Part shown: one piece after another, positions 45,972 through 55,524 of the stretch | Layout of the letters: each line of letters starts with the position of its first letter | Position numbering within the stretch: position 1 is the first letter of the stretch | Assembly (NCBI GenBank): GCA_902529365.1 | Contig: CABZWK010000005.1 | Location: 62,001 to 126,000 of the forward strand | Direction: 5' to 3' | Origin: an uncultured Balneola sp. | GTDB taxonomy: Bacteria > Bacteroidota > Rhodothermia > Balneolales > Balneolaceae | Length of the DNA: 64,000 bases | Notes under the pieces: model-generated | What the model saw: only the letters and a program-made list of their open reading frames with translations | What the model was told of the DNA's origin: nothing | The model's database searches: none | Made by a program: the position numbers and the translations under genes

Positions 45972-48638
45972 ATGAGCGCTAAAAAGCAAACGCCTTTGAT
46001 GAGGCAATACAATCAGATTAAAGAGGAACATCCCCAAACCATTTTGTTGTTTCGGGTAGGGGATTTTTATGAGACGTTTGGATCAGATGCAGAGCTGGTC
46101 AGTAGAGAACTTGGTATTACCTTGACCAAGCGAAATAACGGTGGAGATCAGACTCCATTAGCTGGGTTTCCTTTTCATGCACTCGATTCTTATTTACCCA
46201 AATTGGTTAACAAAAGATACAAAGTGGCTATTTGTGAGCAAACTGAAGACCCCGAAAGTGCTAAGAAAGCAGGACGTAAAATTGTAGAACGAGAGGTGAC
46301 TGAAATTACTACACCAGGGCTGAGTTTATCAGAAAAGGTGTTGAATCATAATCGTAACAACTACATTTTTTCCATTTATAAAGAAGGAACAAAATTAGGC
46401 TGTGCTTTTGCCGATATATCTACCGGAGAATTTGGGGCTTTAGAGTGTGAGGATCAAGAAATAGACGCTATCTTATCGATGTTTGAACCTTCTGAGCTCG
46501 TGATTGCAGCTTCTCAAAAGAAATGGGCGAACGAACGATTTTCCTTTCTGAACCTCAGTTTAGCTGATTCCTGGATGTATGAGGGGGAATATGCAAGAGA
46601 TCAACTTCTGTCCCATTTCAACACTCATTCCCTTAAAGGTTTTGGGGTTGAGTCCATGGACCTAGCCCAACTTGCAGCAGGCGTACTATTGCAATACATA
46701 AAAGATAACCAGAAACGGGTTATGGGGCATATACGAAGGATGTATCGTTATGAGCAAAGTGATTACATGAGTTTGGATTCCTCTACCAAGAGAAATCTCG
46801 AGCTTAGTTCATCTATGCATGAAGGAAAATTGGAAGGCTCGCTTATTTCTGTTTTAGATCAAACGATAACCCCCATGGGTGGCCGATTGCTTAGGCGTTG
46901 GTTAACTCACCCACTTAAACAGTTAGATTCGATTCAATTGCGACTTGAACGTGTAGAAATACTTTTTGAGCAGCGCACTGTGCGTAATGATATTCGGGAA
47001 TCGCTAAAAAAAATAGGTGATCTGGAAAGGCTAATTTCCAGAATTTGTGTCGGACGGTGTAGTGCTAGAGATATTCGTCAATTGGGTTATTCTCTTCAGG
47101 TGATCCCAGATTTACTGGCGCACACTGCAGAATTAGAATCCAATACCTATAGTCAAGAGCTCCAAAGTTTACCTGATAGTTCGGAGTGGGTAGATTATAT
47201 AGATAAACATGTTGCCGATGAACCACCTGCAACAATTCGAGACGGCGGAATAATTAGAACGGGTTGGAATCCCGAGCTAGATGAGCTTAGAGATATTGCG
47301 CAAAATGGCAAGAAGTACATAGCTAAGATAAAAGATGCCCTCACTCAAGAGGTAGGTATTCCCACCTTAAAAATTGGATACAATAAGGTATTTGGGTATT
47401 ACATCGAAGTAACCAATGTCCATAAAGATAAGGTACCGGATTATTTTATACGCAAACAAACCTTAGTGAATGCCGAACGATATATAACACCTGAACTAAA
47501 AGAAATAGAGGAAAAGATTCTATCTGCTGAGGATAAAAGTAAGGCTTTAGAAGCCGATTTATTTGAACAAGTACGAGAGTACATAGCGCAATTTGCAGAT
47601 GATATTCAGCGTATTGCTACCGTCATATCAACCCTAGATGTGTACCAGTCATTGGCACAGATTGCTTTCACCAATGGATATGTAAAACCAGAATTAGATC
47701 AAGGTAGTACGCTCGAAATTATAAAAGGGCGGCATCCTGTAGTGGAGCGAAGTCTGCCGGTGGGCGAACCATTTATTCCCAACGATATCCGTTTGGATCA
47801 GCAAGTTGAACAAATTATGATCATCACGGGCCCTAATATGGCAGGCAAAAGTATCATTCTCCGTCAAACGGGGCTTATTGTTTTGTTAGCTCAAATTGGG
47901 AGTTATGTGCCAGCTGAACGTGCTCGAATTGGTTTGGTTGATAAGATTTTTACTAGGGTTGGTGCCTCGGACAATTTAGCAGCAGGGGAAAGTACGTTCC
48001 TAGTTGAGATGAACGAAGCGGCCAACATACTAAATAATGCTACCGAGCACTCCCTCATTCTGCTTGATGAAGTGGGAAGAGGAACCAGTACATTTGATGG
48101 ATTAAGTATTGCATGGGCTTTGGCCGAGTACCTTCATAATCACGTACCGGTGTCAGCAAAGACCTTATTTGCCACTCACTATCATGAATTAAATGCCCTT
48201 GAGTCAATGTATGAGCGTATTGTGAATTATAATGTTCAGGTGCGCGAGCATGAGGGAAAAGTAGTGTTTTTGCGAAAACTCGTTCGTGGAGGGGCTGATC
48301 ATAGTTACGGAATTCAAGTAGCCAACATGGCTGGGCTTCCCAAGGAATTAATACAAAGAGCTCAGGTCATTTTGGAGGAATTGGAAGGACAACGCTTGGA
48401 GATTCAAGACAGCTCAGAAAATATTGACCAAACTAAGGTAAGGAAAGACGCTGGAAAACATCTATCTAACAATGTTCAGCCTTTGACGGAAACCGATCAA
48501 ATGAGCTTATTTGCTGTTGCAACGGACCCTGTTCTCGAAGAACTACGGAACAAAATAGAGGCCATTGATCCAAATAAACTCAGCCCAATGCAAGCTTTAT
48601 TGTTCATTGATGAATGGAAAAAGTTATTAGACCAATAA
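45972..48638 (+). CDS. mutS: DNA mismatch repair protein MutS
   Basis: An 888-aa MutS. The mismatch-binding motif RVGDFYETFG is near residue 27 (Phe and Glu of F-x-E present); the ATPase has Walker A GPNMAGKS near residue 620, Walker B LILLDEVGRGTSTFDG and ATHYHELN. The C-terminal helix ends FIDEWKKLLDQ. It starts mismatch repair by binding mispairs and recruiting MutL. Full length. A 16-bp tandem duplication covers the stop codon. Confidence 0.98.
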   Translation: MSAKKQTPLMRQYNQIKEEHPQTILLFRVGDFYETFGSDAELVSRELGITLTKRNNGGDQTPLAGFPFHALDSYLPKLVNKRYKVAICEQTEDPESAKKAGRKIVEREVTEITTPGLSLSEKVLNHNRNNYIFSIYKEGTKLGCAFADISTGEFGALECEDQEIDAILSMFEPSELVIAASQKKWANERFSFLNLSLADSWMYEGEYARDQLLSHFNTHSLKGFGVESMDLAQLAAGVLLQYIKDNQKRVMGHIRRMYRYEQSDYMSLDSSTKRNLELSSSMHEGKLEGSLISVLDQTITPMGGRLLRRWLTHPLKQLDSIQLRLERVEILFEQRTVRNDIRESLKKIGDLERLISRICVGRCSARDIRQLGYSLQVIPDLLAHTAELESNTYSQELQSLPDSSEWVDYIDKHVADEPPATIRDGGIIRTGWNPELDELRDIAQNGKKYIAKIKDALTQEVGIPTLKIGYNKVFGYYIEVTNVHKDKVPDYFIRKQTLVNAERYITPELKEIEEKILSAEDKSKALEADLFEQVREYIAQFADDIQRIATVISTLDVYQSLAQIAFTNGYVKPELDQGSTLEIIKGRHPVVERSLPVGEPFIPNDIRLDQQVEQIMIITGPNMAGKSIILRQTGLIVLLAQIGSYVPAERARIGLVDKIFTRVGASDNLAAGESTFLVEMNEAANILNNATEHSLILLDEVGRGTSTFDGLSIAWALAEYLHNHVPVSAKTLFATHYHELNALESMYERIVNYNVQVREHEGKVVFLRKLVRGGADHSYGIQVANMAGLPKELIQRAQVILEELEGQRLEIQDSSENIDQTKVRKDAGKHLSNNVQPLTETDQMSLFAVATDPVLEELRNKIEAIDPNKLSPMQALLFIDEWKKLLDQ

Positions 48639-48657
48639 ACCATTAGACCAATAAACT
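48626..48657. repeat. 16-bp tandem duplication across the mutS stop
   Basis: ATTAGACCAATAAACC is repeated once, directly, with one end mismatch. The first copy encodes the last MutS codons and its stop; the second copy adds another TAA in the non-coding gap. Probably a slippage event with no effect on the protein. Confidence 0.8.
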
Positions 48658-48696
48658 CTGCCACCAAAATGTAGGGTGCCGTTCGGTGTTAAATCC

Positions 48697-49590
48697 ATGA
48701 AAAATTCAGCTAAATACATTGCTGATCGCATTAGGTTAATGATTGCCACCAAGCAATTTCAAGTTGGGGAGTCTTTACCATCTACCCGAGAACTAGGTCG
48801 ACAACTAGAGGCTAGTTTTCATACAGTTCGTAAAGCTTATCACTCCTTGGCTGAGGAAGGACTACTGAAAAGTGAAAAAGGAAAAGGCTTTTTGGTGATG
48901 CGCCAGAGAACACTGCTGGATAAAGAGCAGCGGTTGGAAGTAGGGGGTGCCAAAGTGCAATCACTGGTTGAGGAGTTGGTGGGTTATGGCTTGGATGATG
49001 CTGAGATTGAGTTGTTGTTTCAAGAGCAATTGGACTATATGGATTGGCCCGATCGAATACAAAGCTGTGCTTGTGTGGGGGAAAACGCAGAAATGGCATC
49101 GATGCTATCAACGGCAATTCGTACTCAAGTTGGGGTGAAAAGTGAACAGCTTCTAGTTAGTGAGTATGAAAAAGCAGCTACCTATGATGCGATTTTTATT
49201 CCTATACGGTTTATGAGCCAGTTTCGTCCTTTGCAGGAACATACGTTGGTCATACCGATTATTTACCATTACGATCCAGACCTAATTTTATCCGTAACAG
49301 AACGTGCAAGTCTTCAAACTATCGGACTTGTGACCGCGCAGGAGGATAGTATCCCAAAAATCATCAATGAACTTAAACCTACCTTAGCATTTGATGGCTC
49401 ATTTGTTGCTGGCAGCATATATGGAAAATCACTGCCTCTATTTGTGAGGGATACCGATTTAATTTTATATACCCCTGAGAGTGCTCGTTTGGTAGAACAA
49501 AAAATTCCTGAAAAAAACCGCCTTAAACTGGCCTACAGATTAAGCGACCGGAGTGCTGAGATGATTCGAAATGAACTTTGGGAGCAGTAA
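48697..49590 (+). CDS. GntR-family regulator with a periplasmic-binding-like C-terminal domain
   Basis: The winged helix covers residues 1-70 (AKYIADRIRLMIATKQFQVG, LPSTRELGRQLEASFHTVRKAYHSLAEEGLL), a GntR HTH. The remaining ~225 residues are not a common effector domain I can name; the alternation (AIFIPIRFMSQF, TLVIPIIYHYDP, TIGLVTAQEDSI) suggests a Rossmann-like or periplasmic-binding fold. I take ATG 48697; a GTG at 48676 is also open. The downstream helicase starts 5 bp after the stop, so both are one unit. Confidence 0.82.
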   Translation: MKNSAKYIADRIRLMIATKQFQVGESLPSTRELGRQLEASFHTVRKAYHSLAEEGLLKSEKGKGFLVMRQRTLLDKEQRLEVGGAKVQSLVEELVGYGLDDAEIELLFQEQLDYMDWPDRIQSCACVGENAEMASMLSTAIRTQVGVKSEQLLVSEYEKAATYDAIFIPIRFMSQFRPLQEHTLVIPIIYHYDPDLILSVTERASLQTIGLVTAQEDSIPKIINELKPTLAFDGSFVAGSIYGKSLPLFVRDTDLILYTPESARLVEQKIPEKNRLKLAYRLSDRSAEMIRNELWEQ

Positions 49591-49595
49591 AAAAT

Positions 49596-51617
49596 ATGAC
49601 CAAAGGGAACAAAGAGCTCAAAAAGGTAATTCAGCAAGCTTTGGAAGCTATTGATAGTGAGTTAGAAGCCGTTCGTTTGCTGCCTTCGAGAGAGTGGTTA
49701 TACAATGGTAAAAAAAAAACAGATCGTGGGCAGTTTGTATACGGTTTTCAGACCAACCAAATTGGCTTGCGTTTTGCTGATCAGGTAAAAGCACGTTTTC
49801 AACATAAAAGTAAAGGTACATCTAAAGAGCAAGACAAAGAAGGGTGGAAAGCTGTTGAAATTTTAGAGTTCAAAGATGGAATCATTTGGATAGAATTTGA
49901 CAAGGATTTTGGCGTAGAAATTGATCGGGTTGAAGTTGAATGGGAAAATGATTTTGTCTGGATTAAACTTCGAGAGCAATTGGAGTTATTACAGGAACAA
50001 CATGCCAGTAGTAAGAAGAACGAGCAAAATTTTACATTGTTGGAGCAAATGCTCGATTTGGATAAGGGGCCGCTTCATCAGGAAGAATCTATTCAGACAG
50101 CTGACTTAGAGCGGTTTAATCCTTCACAGAGGCAGGCTATACAATTGGCTATGATTGAGCCAATACTCTATATTTGGGGCCCTCCTGGAACTGGAAAAAC
50201 GGCTAGTATTGGTAGAATGGTGGCAGAATATCTTAGGCAAGGTAAAAAAGTACTCATGGTATCTAATACCAATAGGGCTGTGGATGTAAGCTTGTTGAGT
50301 GTACTACAATCTATAAGTGAAATCGGCTTACATCAGCATTCCACGTCCGTTTCTCGGTTTGGAGACCCCTGGTTGGATGATGAGCGTTTGGTCCATCATT
50401 CTTTTGAAGCTCAAATGGAAAAAGAGTTAGAAGAGCGTAAACTTCGAGCCGTACAGTGGGATTCATTATTACGCCGTTATGAGCAAGCGCAAGATGCGGT
50501 GGACCATTTGATGGATAATGATGAACCTATACCCAATGCATTAGAGCTAGAGTGTCAGGAGTTAGGCAAGCGGGTAGATGATGTTGGGGGGGTAGCATTT
50601 TTAGAACAAGAAGTAGAACGACTCTCAACGGTGAATGAACGTTATGAATTAAAAAAAAGAAACTTGGTGGCGACTACCTTGGCTAAAGTGTGCACGTCGG
50701 AGTTATTTTTTGGTCTAAAATTTGATGCCGTCGTAGTAGATGAGGCATCCATGGCTAATCTTGCATTTTTGCTTGTTATAGCGTCTAAAGCAAAATCCCA
50801 TGTGGTCATTACTGGAGACCCAATGCAATTACCACCTATAGCGATCACTGAAGATATAGAAGCTCGTACCTTTCTAGAGCAAGATATATTCACATGGGTT
50901 GCTGACGCCCAAGACAGCTCTCAGCTTTTTGATTGGCACGATCAGTATCCGAACAATACCGCTTTTTTTGATACTCAGTATCGTTTACAGTCAGATTTGG
51001 CAGGGGTCATCTCAAAGGTATTTTACGAGGGTAGGCTTAAAAGTGAAGAGCTTGGCCTACAACCTGAGAATTCAAGTGAATCGGATGCGTGGTTTCAAGC
51101 ATCTGTAGCGCTAGTAAACACAGGTAAATATAGTCCCGAGCTCATACAAGACAAAAGTGAGCGTGGTTTTAGGCCAGCTAATGAGGTTCATCAACGCGTT
51201 ATGATGGAGTCAGTGGAACGGCTCCTGAAAAAATATGATGCCTCACAAATTGGCTTAATAGTACCGTTCCGGTATTCCGTATATCAGTATCGTATGGCAC
51301 TCAGGGAAAGTATTTTACCCGGGGCACTTGGTATAGAGGTGGGGACTATTCATACCTTTCAGGGTAGGGAGAAAGAGGCCATTATTTTAGATACCATTAT
51401 GACCGCAGAAATTCAATATGGCAAAAAGCGTGATTATAGCGTCCGTCCATTTGACGAAACTAAGAATGGCATGGCAGTACCCCGACTATTAAACGTTGCT
51501 TGTACACGGAGTAAGAAGCTTTTAGTCGTCATTGCTGATATGAACCATATAAAAAAAGTTTACAGAGGTAAATTTATGGCCCGATTTTTAGATGCTCTTT
51601 CTGAAATTTCTTTGTAA
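49596..51617 (+). CDS. UPF1/DNA2-like superfamily 1 helicase
   Basis: About 673 aa from the ATG at 49596 (TTG at 49578 also open). An N-terminal ~150-residue domain of unknown type, then SF1B helicase motifs: Q-motif FNPSQRQA, Walker A GPPGTGKTA, Walker B VVVDEASMA, motif III GDPMQLPPI, motif IV/V (IGLIVPFR, GTIHTFQGREKEAI) and motif VI NVACTRSKKLLVV. These use ATP to translocate on RNA or DNA 5'-3' (UPF1, DNA2, SMUBP2 kin). An inserted coiled coil lies between motifs I and II. It sits directly behind the GntR gene. Confidence 0.88.
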   Translation: MTKGNKELKKVIQQALEAIDSELEAVRLLPSREWLYNGKKKTDRGQFVYGFQTNQIGLRFADQVKARFQHKSKGTSKEQDKEGWKAVEILEFKDGIIWIEFDKDFGVEIDRVEVEWENDFVWIKLREQLELLQEQHASSKKNEQNFTLLEQMLDLDKGPLHQEESIQTADLERFNPSQRQAIQLAMIEPILYIWGPPGTGKTASIGRMVAEYLRQGKKVLMVSNTNRAVDVSLLSVLQSISEIGLHQHSTSVSRFGDPWLDDERLVHHSFEAQMEKELEERKLRAVQWDSLLRRYEQAQDAVDHLMDNDEPIPNALELECQELGKRVDDVGGVAFLEQEVERLSTVNERYELKKRNLVATTLAKVCTSELFFGLKFDAVVVDEASMANLAFLLVIASKAKSHVVITGDPMQLPPIAITEDIEARTFLEQDIFTWVADAQDSSQLFDWHDQYPNNTAFFDTQYRLQSDLAGVISKVFYEGRLKSEELGLQPENSSESDAWFQASVALVNTGKYSPELIQDKSERGFRPANEVHQRVMMESVERLLKKYDASQIGLIVPFRYSVYQYRMALRESILPGALGIEVGTIHTFQGREKEAIILDTIMTAEIQYGKKRDYSVRPFDETKNGMAVPRLLNVACTRSKKLLVVIADMNHIKKVYRGKFMARFLDALSEISL

Positions 51618-51679
51618 AAAATGATTTGCTCAAGAGGTGCAGATGGCCTTATATTTATAATCCTTCTATAGAAGGTTTG

Positions 51680-51751
51680 GCGGGAATAGCTCAGTGGTAG
51701 AGCACAACCTTGCCAAGGTTGGGGTCGCGAGTTCGAATCTCGTTTCCCGCT
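51680..51751 (+). tRNA. tRNA-Gly (anticodon GCC)
   Basis: A 72-base cloverleaf: acceptor arms GCGGGAA and TTCCCGC, D arm with AGCTCAGTGGTAGAGC, anticodon arm CAACCTTGCCAAGGTTG with GCC, and T arm GGTTCGAATC-type (CGAGTTCGAATCTCG). No encoded CCA. A perfect 14-bp palindrome (CCTTCTATAGAAGG) and a TATAAT element at 51656 lie just upstream. Confidence 0.96.
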
Positions 51752-51757
51752 CTAATA

Positions 51758-51791
51758 AAGGTAATCAGAATGACTCTGATTGCCTTTTTTT
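51758..51791 (+). terminator. Rho-independent terminator of tRNA-Gly
   Basis: AAGGTAATCAGA and TCTGATTGCCTT form a 12-bp stem with one mismatch and a 5-base loop, followed by TTTTT. It begins 6 bp after the tRNA. Confidence 0.9.
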
Positions 51792-52287
51792 GTTTAAAAT
51801 CCAATCTGATATAGATGATATTTTTACGGTATTATTATTGCTATTGATATTTTGCAGTTCTCTTATTTGTAATGATAATGCTCAAAGCAGGTCAGACAAC
51901 TTAGTTAGGTTGCAAAAAGATGTGTTAAGATATACCTGAGATTATGGATATTCAATTTCTAATCCACCACATGAAAGGGTTGTAATCAAATAATTTAGCC
52001 TATGATAAAAAATCATAAAATCCAGCTTTTCTGGAAATTATTCATGAATGCTCAAGATATCCAAGATGGAATGAAGAAATTAGGATTTTCATCATCAGAG
52101 TATGGATTTTAAAATAGTATCAGACTAGACGAGGACTCATTCTTTATCAATACTATCATGATCATTAAGTACAAAATATTTGTTTTGTATTTATAATATA
52201 AATTTATCAAAATAGTTTTATGACCAAAGTTTTAACTCACTAAAGTTAGGTTCTTGTGTTAGCCCCCTATTCTTTACAAGTATTCGT
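51792..52287. other. AT-rich stretch without a supported gene
   Basis: About 500 bp between the tRNA terminator and its inverted copy. I see only short frames, for example a 36-aa frame at 52002-52112 with no recognisable family, and nothing with convincing codon use or start signals. Base composition is clearly more AT-rich than the core genes. Confidence 0.6.
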
Positions 52288-52321
52288 AATTAGAGTCATT
52301 CTGATTATTTTAATTATAGAG
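52288..52321. repeat. Inverted copy of the tRNA-Gly tail and terminator
   Basis: AATTAGAGTCATTCTGATTA (52288-52307) matches the reverse complement of 51762-51781 at 19 of 20 positions. A weaker match continues to 52321 and corresponds to the tRNA's last CTCTA and the short linker. It lies 10 bp before the start of the cyclase gene. Confidence 0.65.
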
Positions 52322-52331
52322 ACTTTCTATC

Positions 52332-53606
52332 GTGAATGAATCAGTTAATAATTTTTCACAGAGATTTAATGATTCAGATATTGAAAATGAATATCTGAAT
52401 CAAAGGTGGCCAAAAATATGGCCATACCTTAAAATATTTTTATTTTCGACTCTACTGATAAAGGCATTCGTAATGTATGATGATATAAATACGTTTGGTC
52501 CAAATATCATATATATACTATATCATTCTATAGATTTGCTCGGTTTTTTTGTATTTGTTTTTTATTTATCTGACGAGCAAAGAAAAAAGTTTCATCAATT
52601 ATATATGGGTCTAACTTGGGTTGGGTTTATTAACATAGGTGCATGGATTTATTATTTTTCACCATTTGACTTTGCGCCTGGTGAGGGTATAATCATATCG
52701 TGCATCATTATACCTTTGACTATATATCCATTTTATTTTTTAAATGGGATATTAGCTGCTTTTTTAACATCAATTCCTATGATGATTATGTTAATTGATA
52801 AAGGCATTATGACTCTAGACCAAATTCCATTTCTATTCATTTTCCCTTTGATTTTTACAGTATTTGCAAAGGCAAATATTGAAAATAGGCTAAGAAAAGA
52901 CTTTATAAAAAGTATAAAGCTGGAATCAAACAAAAAATTGATGCATCAAACCCTAAAAAGATATTTTGGAGAAAATCTTACCGAAAAAATACTTGATAAT
53001 CAGGGTAGTTTGAAAGGTGATAATGATTGGGTAACTGTATCATTTACAGATATATCGTCTTATTCAACTATAATTGAACATATGTCTCCAGAATTAGCCG
53101 TTAAATTTTTAAATGAATACTTCACTGCGATGCATGAAGTTATAGAACGTTATAACGGACAAATTATTAATTATATAGGAGACTGTTTAATGGTGGTATA
53201 TGGGGCGCCAAAAAAAGTCGATGACCATGAAAATTTAGCGATTCAATGTTCTATAGGGATGAGAACCAAGTTGAATGAGTTAAATGAAATTTGGAGCCAA
53301 AAAGCGTATTCAAAGTATTGGAAAAATCATGGTATAGACAAAATTACAGCTCGCACGGGCGTGCATACGGGTAATGTAATTGTAGGAAATATTGGAAGCG
53401 ATCGGATGCTTCAGTATAGTATAATTGGAGATACAGTGAATGTAGCTTCTAGACTTGAGCAAGTTAATAAAGAGTTTTCCACAAATATAGCCTTTAGCGA
53501 ACAGGTTTACTTTGCACTTTCTGACGACTTACATAGTAAGTCTGTCTATTTAGGAGAGATCAAACTTAAAGGTAGAGATACTGCTACAAAAATTTATTCT
53601 ATTTAA
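52332..53606 (+). CDS. Membrane-bound class III nucleotide cyclase
   Basis: A 424-aa protein starting at GTG. Six hydrophobic segments (about residues 32-180), then a class III cyclase catalytic domain: metal-binding D240 (SFTDIS) and D284 (YIGDCLM), and the transition-state residues N370 and R374 (GDTVNVASRLE). The purine-selecting lysine that usually precedes YIGD is N280, and the second position (usually Asp or Thr) is S363, so base choice is uncertain. It may make cAMP or another cyclic nucleotide in response to an envelope signal. The last 4 bp overlap the GH2 gene. Confidence 0.85.
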   Translation: MNESVNNFSQRFNDSDIENEYLNQRWPKIWPYLKIFLFSTLLIKAFVMYDDINTFGPNIIYILYHSIDLLGFFVFVFYLSDEQRKKFHQLYMGLTWVGFINIGAWIYYFSPFDFAPGEGIIISCIIIPLTIYPFYFLNGILAAFLTSIPMMIMLIDKGIMTLDQIPFLFIFPLIFTVFAKANIENRLRKDFIKSIKLESNKKLMHQTLKRYFGENLTEKILDNQGSLKGDNDWVTVSFTDISSYSTIIEHMSPELAVKFLNEYFTAMHEVIERYNGQIINYIGDCLMVVYGAPKKVDDHENLAIQCSIGMRTKLNELNEIWSQKAYSKYWKNHGIDKITARTGVHTGNVIVGNIGSDRMLQYSIIGDTVNVASRLEQVNKEFSTNIAFSEQVYFALSDDLHSKSVYLGEIKLKGRDTATKIYSI

Positions 53607-55411
53607 TTTTCTATAGTCTTATAGTATTCCATAAGAGTGAAAAAAGCTTTCTTACGAACTCCCTGTTCAGAAATTAGTCCTTTTCTATTGAAATCAGCTT
53701 GAATCTTACGCAAATGCCTTCTAGGGGATCTAAAATCCATAAGAATCCAGGGTGAAGTACCTGCCAAAAATTCAATATTTTTTAGCATTTCAATATTATT
53801 AATGTAAACAGCATCTTGGTATTCTTCTGTCCACCTATCAATGTCGTTTCCATGATTGCCCTGTAAAGCACCCGCACCAAATTCACTCATTATCACTGGT
53901 TTATTGTATTCAGATTCCCATTTTATTTTGCTACAAGATGTGGGTGTTCCTCCATACCATCCACAATAGCTATTGATACCTATCACATCTACAAATTCCC
54001 CAAACGGATCTTCTATGTGATTGACTCCTTCTCTTCTAGTTTGGGTGTCCAATGCAGCAGTAATTAAACGGGTATTATCCATCTCTCTAGCCTTTGAGGC
54101 TAATTTTTTTAAAAAATTTAATCTAGCTTCGCCTTCAGGTGTCTCATTAGCAATTGACCAAAGAACAACAGCAGCTCGATTTTTATCTCTGGCTATCATT
54201 TCATTTAGTTGGCGTTCTGCATTTATGTAGGTGTCTGCATTCTCAAATAATACAGTCCAATAAACAGGTATTTCTGACCAAACAAGTAGTCCCATTTTTT
54301 CGGCTTCTCTAACCATGTATTCATTATGAGGATAGTGTGCTAAACGAACAAAGTTACTACCAAGATCTAATGCCCATTGAAGTAAAATTTGAGCTTCTTC
54401 TTTAGAAGTAACCCGACCTGTTTTAAATGGCGACTCTTCATGTATACTAATACCTTTGAGAAATATTTCTTCACCATTTAATAGAATTTTTGCTCCCTTT
54501 GTCTCTATAGTTCTAAAACCAATTTGATCATTTATTGGATTATTGTTTGAAGAAAGAATTACATCATAGAGTTTTGGATTCTTTGTAGACCAATATTCCG
54601 GGTTAGCTTTAATTTCAAATTCAACGATTCCCCTATGATCAGCTTGGTATGTTTCGTCAATATTTAGTTCGGGAATTTTTATGGAGACTTCATCTTTAAG
54701 ATTTGAATTTTTTAATTTAATCCAACCAGTAATTTTTTGAAGGTCATTATTATCTAATTGTATTTTATAGTCATATATGTGCGTTTTAGGCACGTTAATT
54801 ATTGATACAGATCTAGTAATCCCGCCGTAGTTCCACCAATCAGTATTAACAGTTGGAACAGCTTCTCTTAATCTTTTATTGTCTACTTTTACTACAATTA
54901 AATTGTCTTTTTCTTTGAGTTTTCCAGTTACATCAAAATAAAAAGGAGTATACCCACCTATATGTTCTCCAATCTTTTCTCCATTTAAATAAACGATAGA
55001 GTGGTAATTTACAGCTCCAAAATAGAGGTATGTGTTTTCCCCATTGACTAAATGATGGTTGAAGTTTCTTTTATACCATATAGTACCTTCATAGTAATAG
55101 AGTTTTTCCATTTGAGTATTCCAATCGCCAGGAACCATAATTTGATAATCTGAATCAAAATTATATTCAATCAAATCAGAAGGATGCTTCATCTGACGAT
55201 CAATGAAATATCCATCTTCTTTTGGTTGATATCTATGGTTATAGTATCCATTTTCCAGTGGATCAATTATAATACTCCAAAGTCCATCTAATGTTTGAGA
55301 ATCTCTATTCTGAATATTTTGTAAGAATAAATCATTTGTAATCTGACTGCCTTGTAAAGAAGAAGAAATGACTGCTACCAAAAAAAATGTAAATAAGTAT
55401 TTTTTTATCAT
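53603..55411 (-). CDS. Secreted GH2 family glycoside hydrolase
   Basis: A 602-aa enzyme with signal peptide (FTFFLVAVISSSLQGS). Sugar-binding jelly-roll, Ig-like and TIM-barrel domains in GH2 order: the N-terminal DGLW and YEGTIWYKRNF, FLKGISIHEESP, then acid/base E423 (SIANETPEG) and nucleophile E510 (MSEFGAGA). Sequence is near the beta-glucuronidase/beta-galactosidase group; exact substrate unknown. No T9SS tail, so probably periplasmic. It ends the minus-strand block of carbohydrate genes. Confidence 0.9.
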   Translation of the reverse strand: MIKKYLFTFFLVAVISSSLQGSQITNDLFLQNIQNRDSQTLDGLWSIIIDPLENGYYNHRYQPKEDGYFIDRQMKHPSDLIEYNFDSDYQIMVPGDWNTQMEKLYYYEGTIWYKRNFNHHLVNGENTYLYFGAVNYHSIVYLNGEKIGEHIGGYTPFYFDVTGKLKEKDNLIVVKVDNKRLREAVPTVNTDWWNYGGITRSVSIINVPKTHIYDYKIQLDNNDLQKITGWIKLKNSNLKDEVSIKIPELNIDETYQADHRGIVEFEIKANPEYWSTKNPKLYDVILSSNNNPINDQIGFRTIETKGAKILLNGEEIFLKGISIHEESPFKTGRVTSKEEAQILLQWALDLGSNFVRLAHYPHNEYMVREAEKMGLLVWSEIPVYWTVLFENADTYINAERQLNEMIARDKNRAAVVLWSIANETPEGEARLNFLKKLASKAREMDNTRLITAALDTQTRREGVNHIEDPFGEFVDVIGINSYCGWYGGTPTSCSKIKWESEYNKPVIMSEFGAGALQGNHGNDIDRWTEEYQDAVYINNIEMLKNIEFLAGTSPWILMDFRSPRRHLRKIQADFNRKGLISEQGVRKKAFFTLMEYYKTIEN

Positions 55412-55524
55412 TTGTTATTTTTTTATCTATGAAACTGATGTCTAAAACTTTAATTCTCAATTATAATAATAGCGAAGGAGAATATTGATTTTCACAGAAA
55501 TTTTAAACATCAAACAAAACAGAA

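Noticed and set aside
51694-51939. Open frame running through tRNA-Gly and its terminator
   Set aside because: It overlaps a clear tRNA and terminator, so the apparent protein is an artefact.
52002-52112. 36-codon frame downstream of tRNA-Gly
   Set aside because: Short, no family, no ribosome site; could be a remnant of a lost gene but cannot be supported.
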